Below are positions 9,701 through 17,344 of a stretch of DNA of 64,000 nt, in pieces. The stretch comes from CAWIJJ01 sp963836405 (GTDB taxonomy: Bacteria > Acidobacteriota > Terriglobia > Bryobacterales > Bryobacteraceae): contig CAWIJL010000018.1 of assembly GCA_963836405.1 (NCBI GenBank), positions 248,001 through 312,000 of the forward strand. Direction: 5' to 3'. How positions within the stretch are numbered: the first letter of the stretch is position 1; every line of letters starts with the position of its first letter. Made by a program: the position numbers and the translations under genes. The notes under the pieces were generated by a model, which worked only from the letters and a program-made list of their open reading frames with translations, ran no database searches and was not told the DNA's origin.

Positions 9701-10178
9701 CGGTGAACGGCTTGCCCCCATCAACCCAGGTCTCGCTCCACACGTATTTCTTCATAGCCTGCGCCGGCGTGACCCACGGACCGCCGCTCTCGCTCCATCC
9801 GGGCGATCCGGCGATGGCCATTTCGAGGCCCAACTGGTCCGCCAGAGTGGCTGTGTATTTGAAGGCCTCCTTCCATTCCGGCGTCATGAAGACCAGCCGC
9901 TTTTCGACAATTTGCGGTGTGTTTAGTCCCGCGTCGAAATTCTGGAATCCGGCGATCCCGGAGCGCTTCATCCACTCCAGGTCGGCCTTGATGCCTTCTT
10001 TCGTGATATTGCCGCTCATCCAATGCCACCAGACTCGTGGTTTGGCGGTATCTGGAGGCGTCTCAAATCCTCGGGCGAGAGAATCGCCCGAATTCTGGGC
10101 GGGAACGCTCCAGGTTCCCAGCAACACGGCGAGCCCGACAGCCAGGCCGAGTTGCGCCGCACCAATCGGTCGACGCAT
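6798..10178 (-). CDS. Secreted GH106-type glycoside hydrolase (alpha-L-rhamnosidase-like)
   Basis: 1126 residues. A signal peptide covers about 1-27 (hydrophobic core, ending near VPAQ). The segment PRVWWHWMSGNITKEGI and the following EWMKRSGIAGFQ are typical of GH106 family alpha-L-rhamnosidases, which hydrolyse terminal rhamnose from plant or bacterial glycans. Two Gly/Arg-rich low-complexity inserts lie near 180-190 and 270-350. The last 150 residues look like a galactose-binding-like beta-sandwich, as in GH2 sugar-binding domains (LWLDLGDVKNLAEVSVNGK). The length is usual for the family. The enzyme is probably periplasmic or outer-surface. The gene stands alone, head-to-head with a winged-helix regulator gene 160 bp away, which may control it. 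Confidence 0.85.
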   Translation of the reverse strand: MRRPIGAAQLGLAVGLAVLLGTWSVPAQNSGDSLARGFETPPDTAKPRVWWHWMSGNITKEGIKADLEWMKRSGIAGFQNFDAGLNTPQIVEKRLVFMTPEWKEAFKYTATLADQLGLEMAIAGSPGWSESGGPWVTPAQAMKKYVWSETWVDGGKPFTGTLPKPPSTTGSYQNLAGGRGGRGEEAAAPPEFYADSAVVAYRAPETDRPLAELQARVTSSGGNFNLAALTDGDLGGATLLPAAPVGEKAWIQIEFPAARTIRGLTFIAGGGGGRGFGGRGGGGASGQALEASDDGRQFRFVTEIPAGARTIAFPAVSARYFRLTILTRPPQQNTGRGGGMGGFGGGAQAGRAQQPAAPAGTQIAELNLHDAVVNRFQEKAAFSAASGIYNMATPAVPAAEAVRRSDVVDLTAKLRPNGTLDWTPPAGRWVVLRMGYSLTGAHNNPASPEATGLEVDKLSSKYVKAYFDNYLGQYQDTVGPLMGKRGLQYMITDSWEAGVQNWTDNMIAEFSKRRGYDMRPWIPALTGRIVESAEATDRFLWDFRKTLCDLVAENHYDQLTTMLRQRGMGRYTESHESGRAFIADGMEVKRNADIPMSAMWTARPGQTSERYDADVRESASVAHIYGQNLVAAESLTAGSGAWTFSPETLKPTADRLLAMGLNRFVIHTSVHQPSNDKIPGLGLGPFGQWFTRHETWAELAKVWTTYLARSSYMLQQGKFAADIVYYYGEDSNITALFSSNPPPIPAGYSFDYVNADALRNRLTVTNGMLSTPNGMSYRLLALDPNSLHMSLPVLRKIRDLVAAGAVVVGSKPTDSPSEADNQAEWKTIADQVWGSAAGRGRVFASGTIADALAAINVDPDFEYTKPQQDTELLFVHRKLADGDAYWVNNRKARVENLDASFRIAGKAPELWHPDTGVQEPAAYRTAGGRTTVPLRLEPNDAVFVVFRKTSSTPSRTLPKIVETALGPVAGAWEVALQPNRGAPAKATLNSLASWSENADAGVKYFSGTGTYTKTIQVPADWIKSGSRLWLDLGDVKNLAEVSVNGKALGVLWKAPFRIDVTPAIKAGANQLEVKVTNLWVNRLVGDQQPDAAKKYTYTSQQFYRADSPLLPSGLIGPVQFVRTSPE

Positions 10179-10341
10179 TCTATTTGTTCTCTAAGCCATT
10201 GGACCACCACGCGCGTCCGATGCCAAATCGCGCTTCGGCGTTTTGCAAGACCCCTCCGGAGCGTTTTACAACTCTTTTACAAGTTGGCGATCCTACCGCA
10301 GGCACGGCTCCGTAGCATAGCAATTGGAACAAGGAGGATTC

Positions 10342-10722
10342 ATGGGACCGGTTCAGACGGGGAACAACAGAATATATCGGGACGAACACCTGATGCTGGA
10401 TTTCGACCGCAAATCGGCGGCGCTCGATTCGGCAACGATCGTTCTGACGCGGAAGGAGTACGACCTGCTTTCGCTCATGGTGATGCACGCCGGGCAGATT
10501 ATTCCGCGGGAAGCGCTGCTGATGCGGGTCTGGGGCTATTCAGCGGAAATCCGCACGCGCACGCTGGATGTCCACATCCGGCGGTTGCGGAAGAAACTCG
10601 GCGGGTACGCGGATCAGTACATCGAAACGATCTTCGGTATCGGCTACCGCTTTCAACCGTTTCACGCGCCGCGATTTGTGACGGCGCCGTTCAATGGAAC
10701 GCTGCTGGCGATGGGCGCCTAG
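10342..10722 (+). CDS. Stand-alone OmpR/PhoB-type winged-helix DNA-binding protein
   Basis: 126 residues from the ATG at 10342, which has a strong AAGGAGGA ribosome binding site 5 bases upstream. A TTG at 10324 is in frame but less likely. Residues about 25-110 form the transcriptional-regulator winged helix: LTRKEYDLLSLMVMHAGQ, then LLMRVWGY, then the recognition region TRTLDVHIRRLRKKLG and the wing YIETIFGIGYRF. The receiver domain that normally precedes this fold is absent; only about 20 unrelated residues are there. It could bind DNA without phosphorylation control. No sensor kinase gene is nearby. Confidence 0.85.
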   Translation: MGPVQTGNNRIYRDEHLMLDFDRKSAALDSATIVLTRKEYDLLSLMVMHAGQIIPREALLMRVWGYSAEIRTRTLDVHIRRLRKKLGGYADQYIETIFGIGYRFQPFHAPRFVTAPFNGTLLAMGA

Positions 10723-10739
10723 CCTGCGCTGCCGCCCTC

Positions 10740-11669
10740 TCAGCCCGGCGAAGCCCGGAGGCTGCCCTTGAGCGAATCCGATTCGATAAAGATATGCTTC
10801 ACCTCCGGCAGGCGCCGGCGGATCGCGGTTTCAAGCCGGTCTACCGCCTGCTCGATTGCGGGAGCGTCGAGGGCGGGCCGGAAGGTGACGTTCATTGTCA
10901 GAAGGGCAACATCCGGACCGAGGTGCATGGTCATGGGGTTCTGCAATTGCATCACGTCCGAATCGGACTCCACCACATTCCGGATGAGCCGCAGTTTGCC
11001 GCGATCGGCCCCTTCTCCGATCAGCAGGTCCTTGCATTCGCGCGCCAGCAGCACCGAAACGGAGATCAGGATCAACCCGATCGCCACGGACGCGGCGCCG
11101 TCCAGGTACACGTTTTGGAAGAGGTGGCCGAGGAAAATCCCCAGGAACGCGGCCAGCAACCCGGCGAGAGCCGCCGAGTCTTCGAACATTGTGGCGAAAC
11201 TGCTGGGATCCTTGCTGGCACGGATGGCGGCCCACAGGCCGCGATCGGGGTGCGCCTTGCGGAACTTGCGATAGGCGACGACGAACGCCGCTCCCTCGAA
11301 GATCGCCGCCGCACCGAGCACGGCGTAAGCCCACGTCGGATCCTCGAGCTCCGGTGGATTGAACATATGCAGAATGCCCTCGTAAACGGACACTCCTCCG
11401 CCCGCGGCGAAAACCGAGAACGCCACCACGAGGGACCAGAAGTAGAGCTCCTTGCCGTAGCCGAACGGATGCAGTTCGTCCGGCGGCTGCTTGCTCCTCT
11501 TTAAGCCGAGGAGCAACATGCCGCCATTGCCGGTGTCCACAAGCGAATGAATGGACTCGGCGAACATCGCCGAACTTCCGGTGAACGCCGCCGCCACACC
11601 CTTCGAGACCGCGATGGCGACATTTGCGGCGATGGCCGCGTAGATGGCCGCCTTCGATTCAGCGGCCAT
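10740..11669 (-). CDS. Cation diffusion facilitator (CDF) family transporter
   Basis: 309 residues. Six hydrophobic helices occupy about 8-205. The first metal site is recognisable in helix 2 (ESIHSLVDTGNG), followed by HPFGYGKELYFWSL, a CDF signature loop. The helix 5 site reads FEDSAALAG, as in the SLC30A9-like branch, with no classical HxxxD. The C-terminal cytoplasmic domain (about 210-300) has the ferredoxin-like fold typical of CDF proteins. These proteins exchange divalent metal (Zn, Mn, Fe, Co) for protons across the inner membrane; the metal cannot be told from sequence. It converges with the winged-helix gene, with 17 bases between the stops. Confidence 0.88.
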   Translation of the reverse strand: MAAESKAAIYAAIAANVAIAVSKGVAAAFTGSSAMFAESIHSLVDTGNGGMLLLGLKRSKQPPDELHPFGYGKELYFWSLVVAFSVFAAGGGVSVYEGILHMFNPPELEDPTWAYAVLGAAAIFEGAAFVVAYRKFRKAHPDRGLWAAIRASKDPSSFATMFEDSAALAGLLAAFLGIFLGHLFQNVYLDGAASVAIGLILISVSVLLARECKDLLIGEGADRGKLRLIRNVVESDSDVMQLQNPMTMHLGPDVALLTMNVTFRPALDAPAIEQAVDRLETAIRRRLPEVKHIFIESDSLKGSLRASPG

Positions 11670-11728
11670 TCGCAGTCCTCGATGACCCCGTGCATCGACG
11701 ACCGGCGGCCTCCCGCGGACGCATTCCG

Positions 11729-12481
11729 TCAGTGCTGGGTCTGTGCATCGTTGCTGTCGCTGTTCCCCAGTTGGCGATCGATGCGATCCAGTGAGCGGTC
11801 AAGCCGGTTCTTGGTGGCCTGCCACCAGTTTTCCGGAGTCGTACTGCGCAGATCGTTGAGCTGCGACCGCAGGTCGTTGAGCTCTTCGCGAACCTCATCC
11901 GCCTCGCTGCTGTTGACCGCCTTTTTCGAAGCTTTGTTCAGATCCTGTTCGAGTGCGTTGATCTGCGTCTCCATTCCGGAGATGAACCGATCCCTGCGCG
12001 TCGAGAAATTTTCTGGAGCCGTTCTGTCGGCCTCGCCGGCAGTTTCGGTAGCGACCGGCGTGGTCTCAGCCGTGGTCGTAGTTGTCGTTCCCGGCTTCAC
12101 CTCTGCACCGATGCGGTTCGCTCTATTAGTCACGGACCGCTCGGTGGCGGGCCACCAAGTCTCGGGAGTAGCTTTCCGCATGTCGGCAACCTCTTCACGG
12201 AGATCTTTCAAATCGCTCTGGATGTCCTCAATGCGGGCATTGCTGATCGGCTTCTTCGCCGTCGACGCCGTCGAGGTTTTCATGGCATCGAGTCTGCCCT
12301 CGAGCCCGGCGATCCGCTGTTCCATCTTCGCGAGTTCCGCATCGCGCTCGCTCTGCGCCGCGGCCGTTTGTTCCGTGGCTGCCGGCTGGTTCGCAGTCCG
12401 GTTTTCCTTCGAACAGCCGATGCCCATCGCGACCAGGGTCACCGGCAGTAACAGGTAAATAGAATGTCTTGTATGAATCAC
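11729..12481 (-). CDS. Coiled-coil lipoprotein with a duplicated segment
   Basis: 250 residues from the GTG at 12481, which has GGGAGG 7 bases upstream; the frame is open further upstream to 12529 without a better site. A lipoprotein signal peptide ends in MGIGC, so the mature protein should be lipid-anchored. The rest is hydrophilic and Glu/Lys/Arg rich with heptad patterns. A segment of about 40 residues occurs twice: a coiled coil ending in ATPETWWPAT, and later a coiled coil ending in TTPENWWQAT, each followed by a basic helix. Function unknown. It lies downstream of a BON-domain gene on the same strand, 260 bases apart, consistent with a shared envelope or stress role. Confidence 0.75.
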   Translation of the reverse strand: MIHTRHSIYLLLPVTLVAMGIGCSKENRTANQPAATEQTAAAQSERDAELAKMEQRIAGLEGRLDAMKTSTASTAKKPISNARIEDIQSDLKDLREEVADMRKATPETWWPATERSVTNRANRIGAEVKPGTTTTTTAETTPVATETAGEADRTAPENFSTRRDRFISGMETQINALEQDLNKASKKAVNSSEADEVREELNDLRSQLNDLRSTTPENWWQATKNRLDRSLDRIDRQLGNSDSNDAQTQH

Positions 12482-12740
12482 GTCGATTCCTCCCCGGCCG
12501 CGAATCGGAATTAGCCCGGCGCCATGCACTTCGCGCCGGTTCTGTTTCCGGCTTCGCTACCGGCAGTTATTCGGATTTCTCCGCAACAAAACCCGGCGCA
12601 TGGAAACCGGCACGCTTCCCGGTTTGCATGCGCCCAAAAACTGCTTTGACGTTGAAAGTGCCGCGCTGCTCTACTATCATTTTGGGCCACGAACTCGCGA
12701 CCCCGCTACCATTCGACAAGTTCGAATGGAAGTTCGCGAA

Positions 12741-13712
12741 CTACCGCGATTGCTCGACGCGCAGGTTGTTAGTTACCGAGAATACACCGGGGACGGATTT
12801 CGCCTGAATAGATGCCACATTGCGGTCATTCTCGTTCGCTACCACACCATCGAGGGTCACGTTGCCGTTTTCGACGATGATGTGAATTGGGGGCACGGCC
12901 TGCAACGCGTACCGATCGAGCATCGAGTTACCGTAGATGGCCCGATAAGCCGCCAACCGGATCTGGTCGTCATTCGGCGACAAAGGAAGAACCCGGATTT
13001 GATTGACAACCCGCTCGACTCCTTCGACGTCGCGCACCACGTTTTCCGCGCTCGATTTCAGAGTCGGCCTGGTCACTTCGCCGAACAGGGTCACGGTGCT
13101 GCCGTCGGTTCGGAACGCCAGGCGATCGAACACACCGTAATACGGGAGCATCACCAATTCGTGCCGGACGTCACGCTCCAGACGCGTACGCGCCCGGTTC
13201 CCCGGATTGATCCCCATGCGGTCGGCGGAATTGGTGGCCGGCATTGTCGAGGAGCCGGCTGCCGTCCCCATGTCCAACCGGGGCAGCATCGGTACGCCAT
13301 AGCCGAGCGCGATCACGTTGAGGTCGGTACGGAGGTTTTCCCAGGCGCGTCTGGACTCCGGACCGAAGTAGTGCCGGCTCATGAAGCGGTTGATAGGGGA
13401 AGCCATCAACATTGCGTTATCGAGGTTCTCTTTGGCTTCGGAGGTCTTGTGGTCGTTGTAATTCTTCTTGAGGTTGTCCACCTCGTCCTCGAGGTCTTCG
13501 GCGGCCTCCTTTACGCGCTCCTCCCGATCGGAAAGATGCGCGGACGACAAGGCCTTCTTGAACTCGGATTTGAACTCGTCACCGTGGCGTTCCACCCGCT
13601 GGATGGCCTCACGCAGATCCGTCCGCGTGTAAACGTCCTGGGCCCGGGCGGCAGGCGCCCACAGCAGTGCCGCGAAACCCGCGGCCGTAAGCAGTAAAAA
13701 CTTGAAATGCAT
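12741..13712 (-). CDS. Secreted protein with BON domains
   Basis: 323 residues. A signal peptide covers 1-24 (ending ARAQ). Residues about 30-100 are charged and helical. Two BON-like domains follow, one near 185-245 (GSTVTLFGEVTRPTLKSSAENVVRDVEGVERVVNQI) and a weaker one near 255-320 (GNVTLDGVVANENDRNVASIQAKSVPGVFSVTNNL). BON domains usually associate with the outer membrane or phospholipids and appear in osmotic-stress proteins such as OsmY. The start codon has an excellent ribosome binding site (AAGGAGG, 5 bases before ATG). It is upstream of the coiled-coil lipoprotein gene on the same strand. Confidence 0.85.
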   Translation of the reverse strand: MHFKFLLLTAAGFAALLWAPAARAQDVYTRTDLREAIQRVERHGDEFKSEFKKALSSAHLSDREERVKEAAEDLEDEVDNLKKNYNDHKTSEAKENLDNAMLMASPINRFMSRHYFGPESRRAWENLRTDLNVIALGYGVPMLPRLDMGTAAGSSTMPATNSADRMGINPGNRARTRLERDVRHELVMLPYYGVFDRLAFRTDGSTVTLFGEVTRPTLKSSAENVVRDVEGVERVVNQIRVLPLSPNDDQIRLAAYRAIYGNSMLDRYALQAVPPIHIIVENGNVTLDGVVANENDRNVASIQAKSVPGVFSVTNNLRVEQSR

Positions 13713-13849
13713 CCTTACCTCCTTCGGAAATAGTCTCCCCTTAAGGGACGTATCTCGAACCGATTCAGAGTTGTAGCTACGGCGCCGCGGGTGCGGCCGG
13801 TCACAGGACGGCGGTGGCCTTTACAATTCGGGAGTTTGTGAGTTACTTC

Positions 13850-15412
13850 CTAAGATAGTCGCGTAGCCACCGACTTGGCTTGCAGGAACAGCAACAAATA
13901 GTCCGGTCCGCCGGCTTTCGAGTCCGTTCCGGACATATTAAAGCCGCCGAAGGGGTGAGCCCCGACCATGGCTCCTGTACACTTGCGGTTGAAGTAAAGG
14001 TTTCCCACGTGGAAACTGTGTTTTGCTTCACGCAGGTGTTGCGGATTGTTCGAGTAGACCGCTCCGGTCAAACCGTATTGCGTGTCATTGGCAAGTTCCA
14101 GCGCGTGCTCGAAATTTTTCGCCTTCGTGACCGCCAGCACAGGACCGAAGATCTCCTCCTGAAAAATACGCGCGTTCGCATCGACGTCGGCGATGACGGT
14201 GGGTGCGATAAAGTAACCCTCGCCCGGCGCTGTTCCGCCGCCGGCCACCACGCGTCCCTCCTGTTTTCCCGCCTCGATGTATTCGAGGATCGTCTTGCGC
14301 GCACCGGCGCTGATCACTGGACCCATGTAGTTCTCCGGATCGTGGGCAGGTCCAACTTTCAAGGTGTTGACTTTGGCTGTGAGCTTGCGCAGAAACTCGT
14401 CGTAGATCTTCTCATCCACAATGGCGCGAGAACAGGCGGAACATTTTTGCCCCTGGTATCCGAATGCGGACATCCAGACTCCTTCCACGGCTTTGTCCAC
14501 ATCCGAATCGGCATCCACGACGATCGCGTCCTTGCCGCCCATCTCGGCGACCACGCGCTTGATCCAGACCTGCCCCGGCTGCGCCTTGGCGGCGAGTTCG
14601 TTGATGCGCAGACCCACGTCGCGCGATCCGGTGAAGGAGATGAACCGCGTTTTGGGATGCTGCACAAGCACATCGCCCACCGCGGCGCCGCTGCCCGTCA
14701 GCAGCGTGAAGGCGCCTTCCGGAATGCCGGCGTCGAGCAGCACTTCGCCGAATTTCGCGGCGATGGTCGGTGTTTCGCTCGATGGCTTCACAATCACGGA
14801 GTTTCCCGCAACCAGCGCGGCAACCGTCATTCCGGCCAGGATCGCGAGGGGGAAGTTCCACGGCGGGATCACCACTCCGACGCCGAGTGGGATGTAAATC
14901 ATCTCGTCCTGCTCGCCTGGCAACTGGACCACCGGTTGCGGTCCCGACAGGCGCTTCATTTCGCGGGCATAGTATTCACAGAAATCGATGGCCTCGGCGA
15001 TCTCCGCTTCGGCTTCGGGCCATGTCTTTCCGGCCTCATAGCTCATCCAGGCGTCGAACTCGAAACGGCGTGTGCGCAGCGCGGCCGCCGCATCGAGCAG
15101 CATCCGCACGCGCTCTTCGGCCGGTGTGCCGCTCCATTCGCGGAATGCCCGCCAGGAACTCTCGACGGCGCGCCGCGCCAGGTCCGCCGTCGCCTTATGA
15201 TGAATCCCGACCACCTCGGACGGGTTCGACGGATTTACGGAAACGAGTTTGTCGCCGGTGGCGATCCATTCGCCTCCAATTCGGAGCCGGTACTCGCGGC
15301 CGAATTCCGAGCGCACCTTGGCGAGCGCCGCCTCCATGGCCTGACGGTTCGCGGGTTGGGAGAAATCGGCATACGGTTCGTTGCGGAACGGTGAGAGCGT
15401 TACGGTTGCCAT
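13850..15412 (-). CDS. L-glutamate gamma-semialdehyde (P5C) dehydrogenase
   Basis: 520 residues, an aldehyde dehydrogenase of the RocA/PutA-C class. It oxidises glutamate-5-semialdehyde, in equilibrium with 1-pyrroline-5-carboxylate, to glutamate with NAD, the last step of proline breakdown. The Rossmann segment PPWNFPLAI, the catalytic glutamate in VVAEMGGKDAIVV (about 290) and the catalytic cysteine in GQKCSACSRAIV (about 325) are present, as is the C-terminal GAHPFGGFNMSGTDSKAGGPDYL that binds substrate. Length and motifs match the single-function enzyme; no proline dehydrogenase gene is in the window. The start is ATG at 15412. Confidence 0.92.
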   Translation of the reverse strand: MATVTLSPFRNEPYADFSQPANRQAMEAALAKVRSEFGREYRLRIGGEWIATGDKLVSVNPSNPSEVVGIHHKATADLARRAVESSWRAFREWSGTPAEERVRMLLDAAAALRTRRFEFDAWMSYEAGKTWPEAEAEIAEAIDFCEYYAREMKRLSGPQPVVQLPGEQDEMIYIPLGVGVVIPPWNFPLAILAGMTVAALVAGNSVIVKPSSETPTIAAKFGEVLLDAGIPEGAFTLLTGSGAAVGDVLVQHPKTRFISFTGSRDVGLRINELAAKAQPGQVWIKRVVAEMGGKDAIVVDADSDVDKAVEGVWMSAFGYQGQKCSACSRAIVDEKIYDEFLRKLTAKVNTLKVGPAHDPENYMGPVISAGARKTILEYIEAGKQEGRVVAGGGTAPGEGYFIAPTVIADVDANARIFQEEIFGPVLAVTKAKNFEHALELANDTQYGLTGAVYSNNPQHLREAKHSFHVGNLYFNRKCTGAMVGAHPFGGFNMSGTDSKAGGPDYLLLFLQAKSVATRLS

Positions 15413-15451
15413 GCCCTTCAGTGTGGCGCAGCGGGTGAGTCGAATTCAACG

Positions 15452-16297
15452 CTACGGAGCGACCGCTTCGAAATGCGCTTTCGGGTGTGTCCGAATGCGC
15501 GCGAAGGGAAGATGGACGTCGTGCGCGAAGGCGCAAAGCCATCCGCCTTCGCTCGCGGCGGTCAACCACCGGGTCTTGGTTTCGATCACTTCCAGGGGAT
15601 ACAGATCGAAGGCCGCCACCCAGGTGGGACGCACGTGCGCCGCCGTGGGCACCAGGTCGGAAAGAAAGCAGAACCGCTCCTTCCCGCTGTCCGCGGTAAT
15701 CACGCACAGATCGCGGTTATGTCCGGGCGCGCGCCGCATCCAGATTCCGGGCACGATTTCGCAGTCGCCATCGACCAGCACCAGGTGTCCGCTTTCGAGC
15801 AGCGGGTCGTAATTCGCGTCGATATAGCTGACGCTGTCGCGCGGATGCCGCTCGTGCGCATGTTCCCATTCGCCGCGCTGCGCATAGTACTTGGCGCGGG
15901 GGAAGGCGGGCACCGGACCATTCGTTTCAAGAATCGTATTGCCGCTCGAGTGGTCCCAGTGCAGGTGGCTGTTGATTACGGTGTCGATTGTGTCGGGGTC
16001 AATGCCATGGCGGGCGATCACCGCCGGAAGCGGCTCAGCGGGCTTTGGCAGTTTCGCCCGCTCACGGGCGCGGTCGTCCATTTTGTCTCCGGCACCGGTT
16101 TCCACCAGGACGGTATGGGCGCCGGTGCGGATCACGTAGCAGTTGAGCGCCGCCGGAATACGATTGAGTTCATCGCATTCGGTTTCGTGGCTCCACAGCG
16201 TCTTCGGCACGACGCCAAAGAAGGCGCCGCCATCCCACCAGTAAACAGCCTCGCGAACCAGCGTAATTTCGAAATCGCCCAGGACGGTGCGGGACAC
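15452..16297 (-). CDS. MBL-fold metallo-hydrolase
   Basis: 281 residues. The metal-binding motif HxHxDH is seen as SHLHWDHSSG at about residue 110, with a further His in APGHNRD (about 190), an Asp in FLSD (about 212) and a C-terminal His. This is the lactonase/glyoxalase-like branch of the metallo-beta-lactamase fold, which hydrolyses varied ester, lactone or thioester bonds using two zinc ions. There is no signal peptide. It is upstream of the P5C dehydrogenase on the same strand with 39 bases between, and may be co-transcribed. The substrate is unknown. Confidence 0.85.
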   Translation of the reverse strand: MSRTVLGDFEITLVREAVYWWDGGAFFGVVPKTLWSHETECDELNRIPAALNCYVIRTGAHTVLVETGAGDKMDDRARERAKLPKPAEPLPAVIARHGIDPDTIDTVINSHLHWDHSSGNTILETNGPVPAFPRAKYYAQRGEWEHAHERHPRDSVSYIDANYDPLLESGHLVLVDGDCEIVPGIWMRRAPGHNRDLCVITADSGKERFCFLSDLVPTAAHVRPTWVAAFDLYPLEVIETKTRWLTAASEGGWLCAFAHDVHLPFARIRTHPKAHFEAVAP

Positions 16298-16311
16298 GGC
16301 TGTCGCCCGGC

Positions 16312-16611
16312 TCAGCCCTGCACCAGTTTGCGGCCGCGCTCGAACAGCTCCGCCGCGTCTTCGACCAGTTTGCGGCCGCGCTCGAATACGTCGCGTCCGG
16401 CTTCCACAAGGTTCTGGCTGGTATCGTTCACAGTGTCGCGGCCCAGCCGGGTCGTGTCGGCGAGCAACTGCCGGGTATTCGCGCCGCTCTTCGGCGCGAA
16501 AAGCAGACCCAGCGTCGCGCCGATGACGGCTCCGGTGATGAACCAGGCGATCCGGTTGGACCCCTCGTCCGCCGCTTCTTCGATGGTGCCGTCCTCTTCG
16601 TTATCGGACAT
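16312..16611 (-). CDS. YtxH-domain small membrane-associated protein
   Basis: 99 residues from ATG 16611. The acidic N-terminus is followed by one membrane segment with a glycine-rich pattern (ITGAVIGATLGLLFAPKSG, about 22-40), the hallmark of the YtxH family, and then an amphipathic helical tail. A 23-bp direct repeat (16322-16344 and 16364-16386, period 42 bp) encodes FERGRKLV twice at the C-terminus. YtxH proteins are linked to general stress in Bacillus; their role is not firmly known. The gene ends 14 bases before the MBL hydrolase start on the same strand. Confidence 0.8.
   Translation of the reverse strand: MSDNEEDGTIEEAADEGSNRIAWFITGAVIGATLGLLFAPKSGANTRQLLADTTRLGRDTVNDTSQNLVEAGRDVFERGRKLVEDAAELFERGRKLVQG
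16322..16386. repeat. 23-bp direct repeat inside the YtxH gene
   Basis: The 23 bases at 16322-16344 recur exactly at 16364-16386, 42 bp apart, which is 14 codons. The repeat keeps the frame, so the C-terminal helix can gain or lose 14-residue units by recombination. Confidence 0.85.
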
Positions 16612-16677
16612 GAAACTATGCCTCCGCGGGAGCGCCGCTCGAGAAGGCTCCCCCCACATTCTGCGATATCCTTAGGC

Positions 16678-16995
16678 ATGGCGCAAGATCCCGAACGCGA
16701 CGACGAACTGCAGGACGAAGGCCTGATCGATCCCTCCCACGACCTCGATATGGTGTCGGTCTACGATTCGCAGACGATCGACTCGGACGTGGAAGCCGAA
16801 GTCATCCGGGGCATCATGGAGGCCAACGGGATCCCCTCGATACTGGCGCGAAACCCTTTTCCTCCGCTGGGCCTGGTGGTGCAGGTGCCGCGTTCCAGGC
16901 TGGATGAGGCGCAGCGGCTGATCGAAGAACAGGAGGCGGCGGGTCCGGAAGCGGCGGCGGAGGCGGAAGCCGCTTCCGAGGAAGGGCCGGTCTAG
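16678..16995 (+). CDS. DUF2007-type small protein
   Basis: 105 residues from ATG 16678; the frame extends upstream to 16618, overlapping the divergent YtxH start, but without a convincing site. The core (about 22-85) reads as the DUF2007 fold: VYDSQTIDSDVEAEVIRGIMEANGIPSIL..., then VQVPRSRLDEAQRLIEE. This small domain is described as a putative signal-transducing or PII-like interaction module. The tail is a low-complexity Ala/Glu stretch. It is divergent from the YtxH gene across 66 bases. Confidence 0.75.
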   Translation: MAQDPERDDELQDEGLIDPSHDLDMVSVYDSQTIDSDVEAEVIRGIMEANGIPSILARNPFPPLGLVVQVPRSRLDEAQRLIEEQEAAGPEAAAEAEAASEEGPV

Positions 16996-17057
16996 CAGCC
17001 CGTGGTAGAAGCCCGAAAGGACCGCTCGCTGACCTGCGCGGCTCCGTAGATTCAGCG

Positions 17058-17336
17058 CTAGGTCGTTTCCATGGGAGCCGGCGGTTCCGGTTCCGTAGGT
17101 CGTCCCGGCGGGCCGGGTTCGGGTTCAGGCTCGACCGGAGGGTCGGGTTCGGGGCGCGGGAAGACCGAGCGGGCGGAAACCGGGGGCGCGAGATGGTCCG
17201 ACAGCGTCACCTCGCACTCGCAGCAGTCGCTGCACCGCAGGCATTTTTCGCAGAGGTGGTTGTTGCAGGCATCCTTGGTGCATCGAGCGCAAATCCGGGT
17301 CGATTCTTCCGCGCAGATACTGCATTGAAACGGCAT
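17058..17336 (-). CDS. Cysteine-rich (B-box-like) small zinc-binding protein
   Basis: 92 residues from ATG 17336. The first 45 residues contain eleven cysteines and one histidine in CxxC-type pairs (CSICAEE, CARC, CNNHLCEKCLRCSDCCEC), which resembles a B-box/zinc-ribbon module binding two or more zinc ions. The rest is a Pro/Glu-rich tail with PEPEPEP repeats. There is no signal peptide. It overlaps the end of the preceding minus-strand gene by 8 bases counted from 17345, suggesting translational coupling. Function unknown; a protein-interaction role is an inference. Confidence 0.65.
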   Translation of the reverse strand: MPFQCSICAEESTRICARCTKDACNNHLCEKCLRCSDCCECEVTLSDHLAPPVSARSVFPRPEPDPPVEPEPEPGPPGRPTEPEPPAPMETT

Positions 17337-17344
17337 GACGGGGG

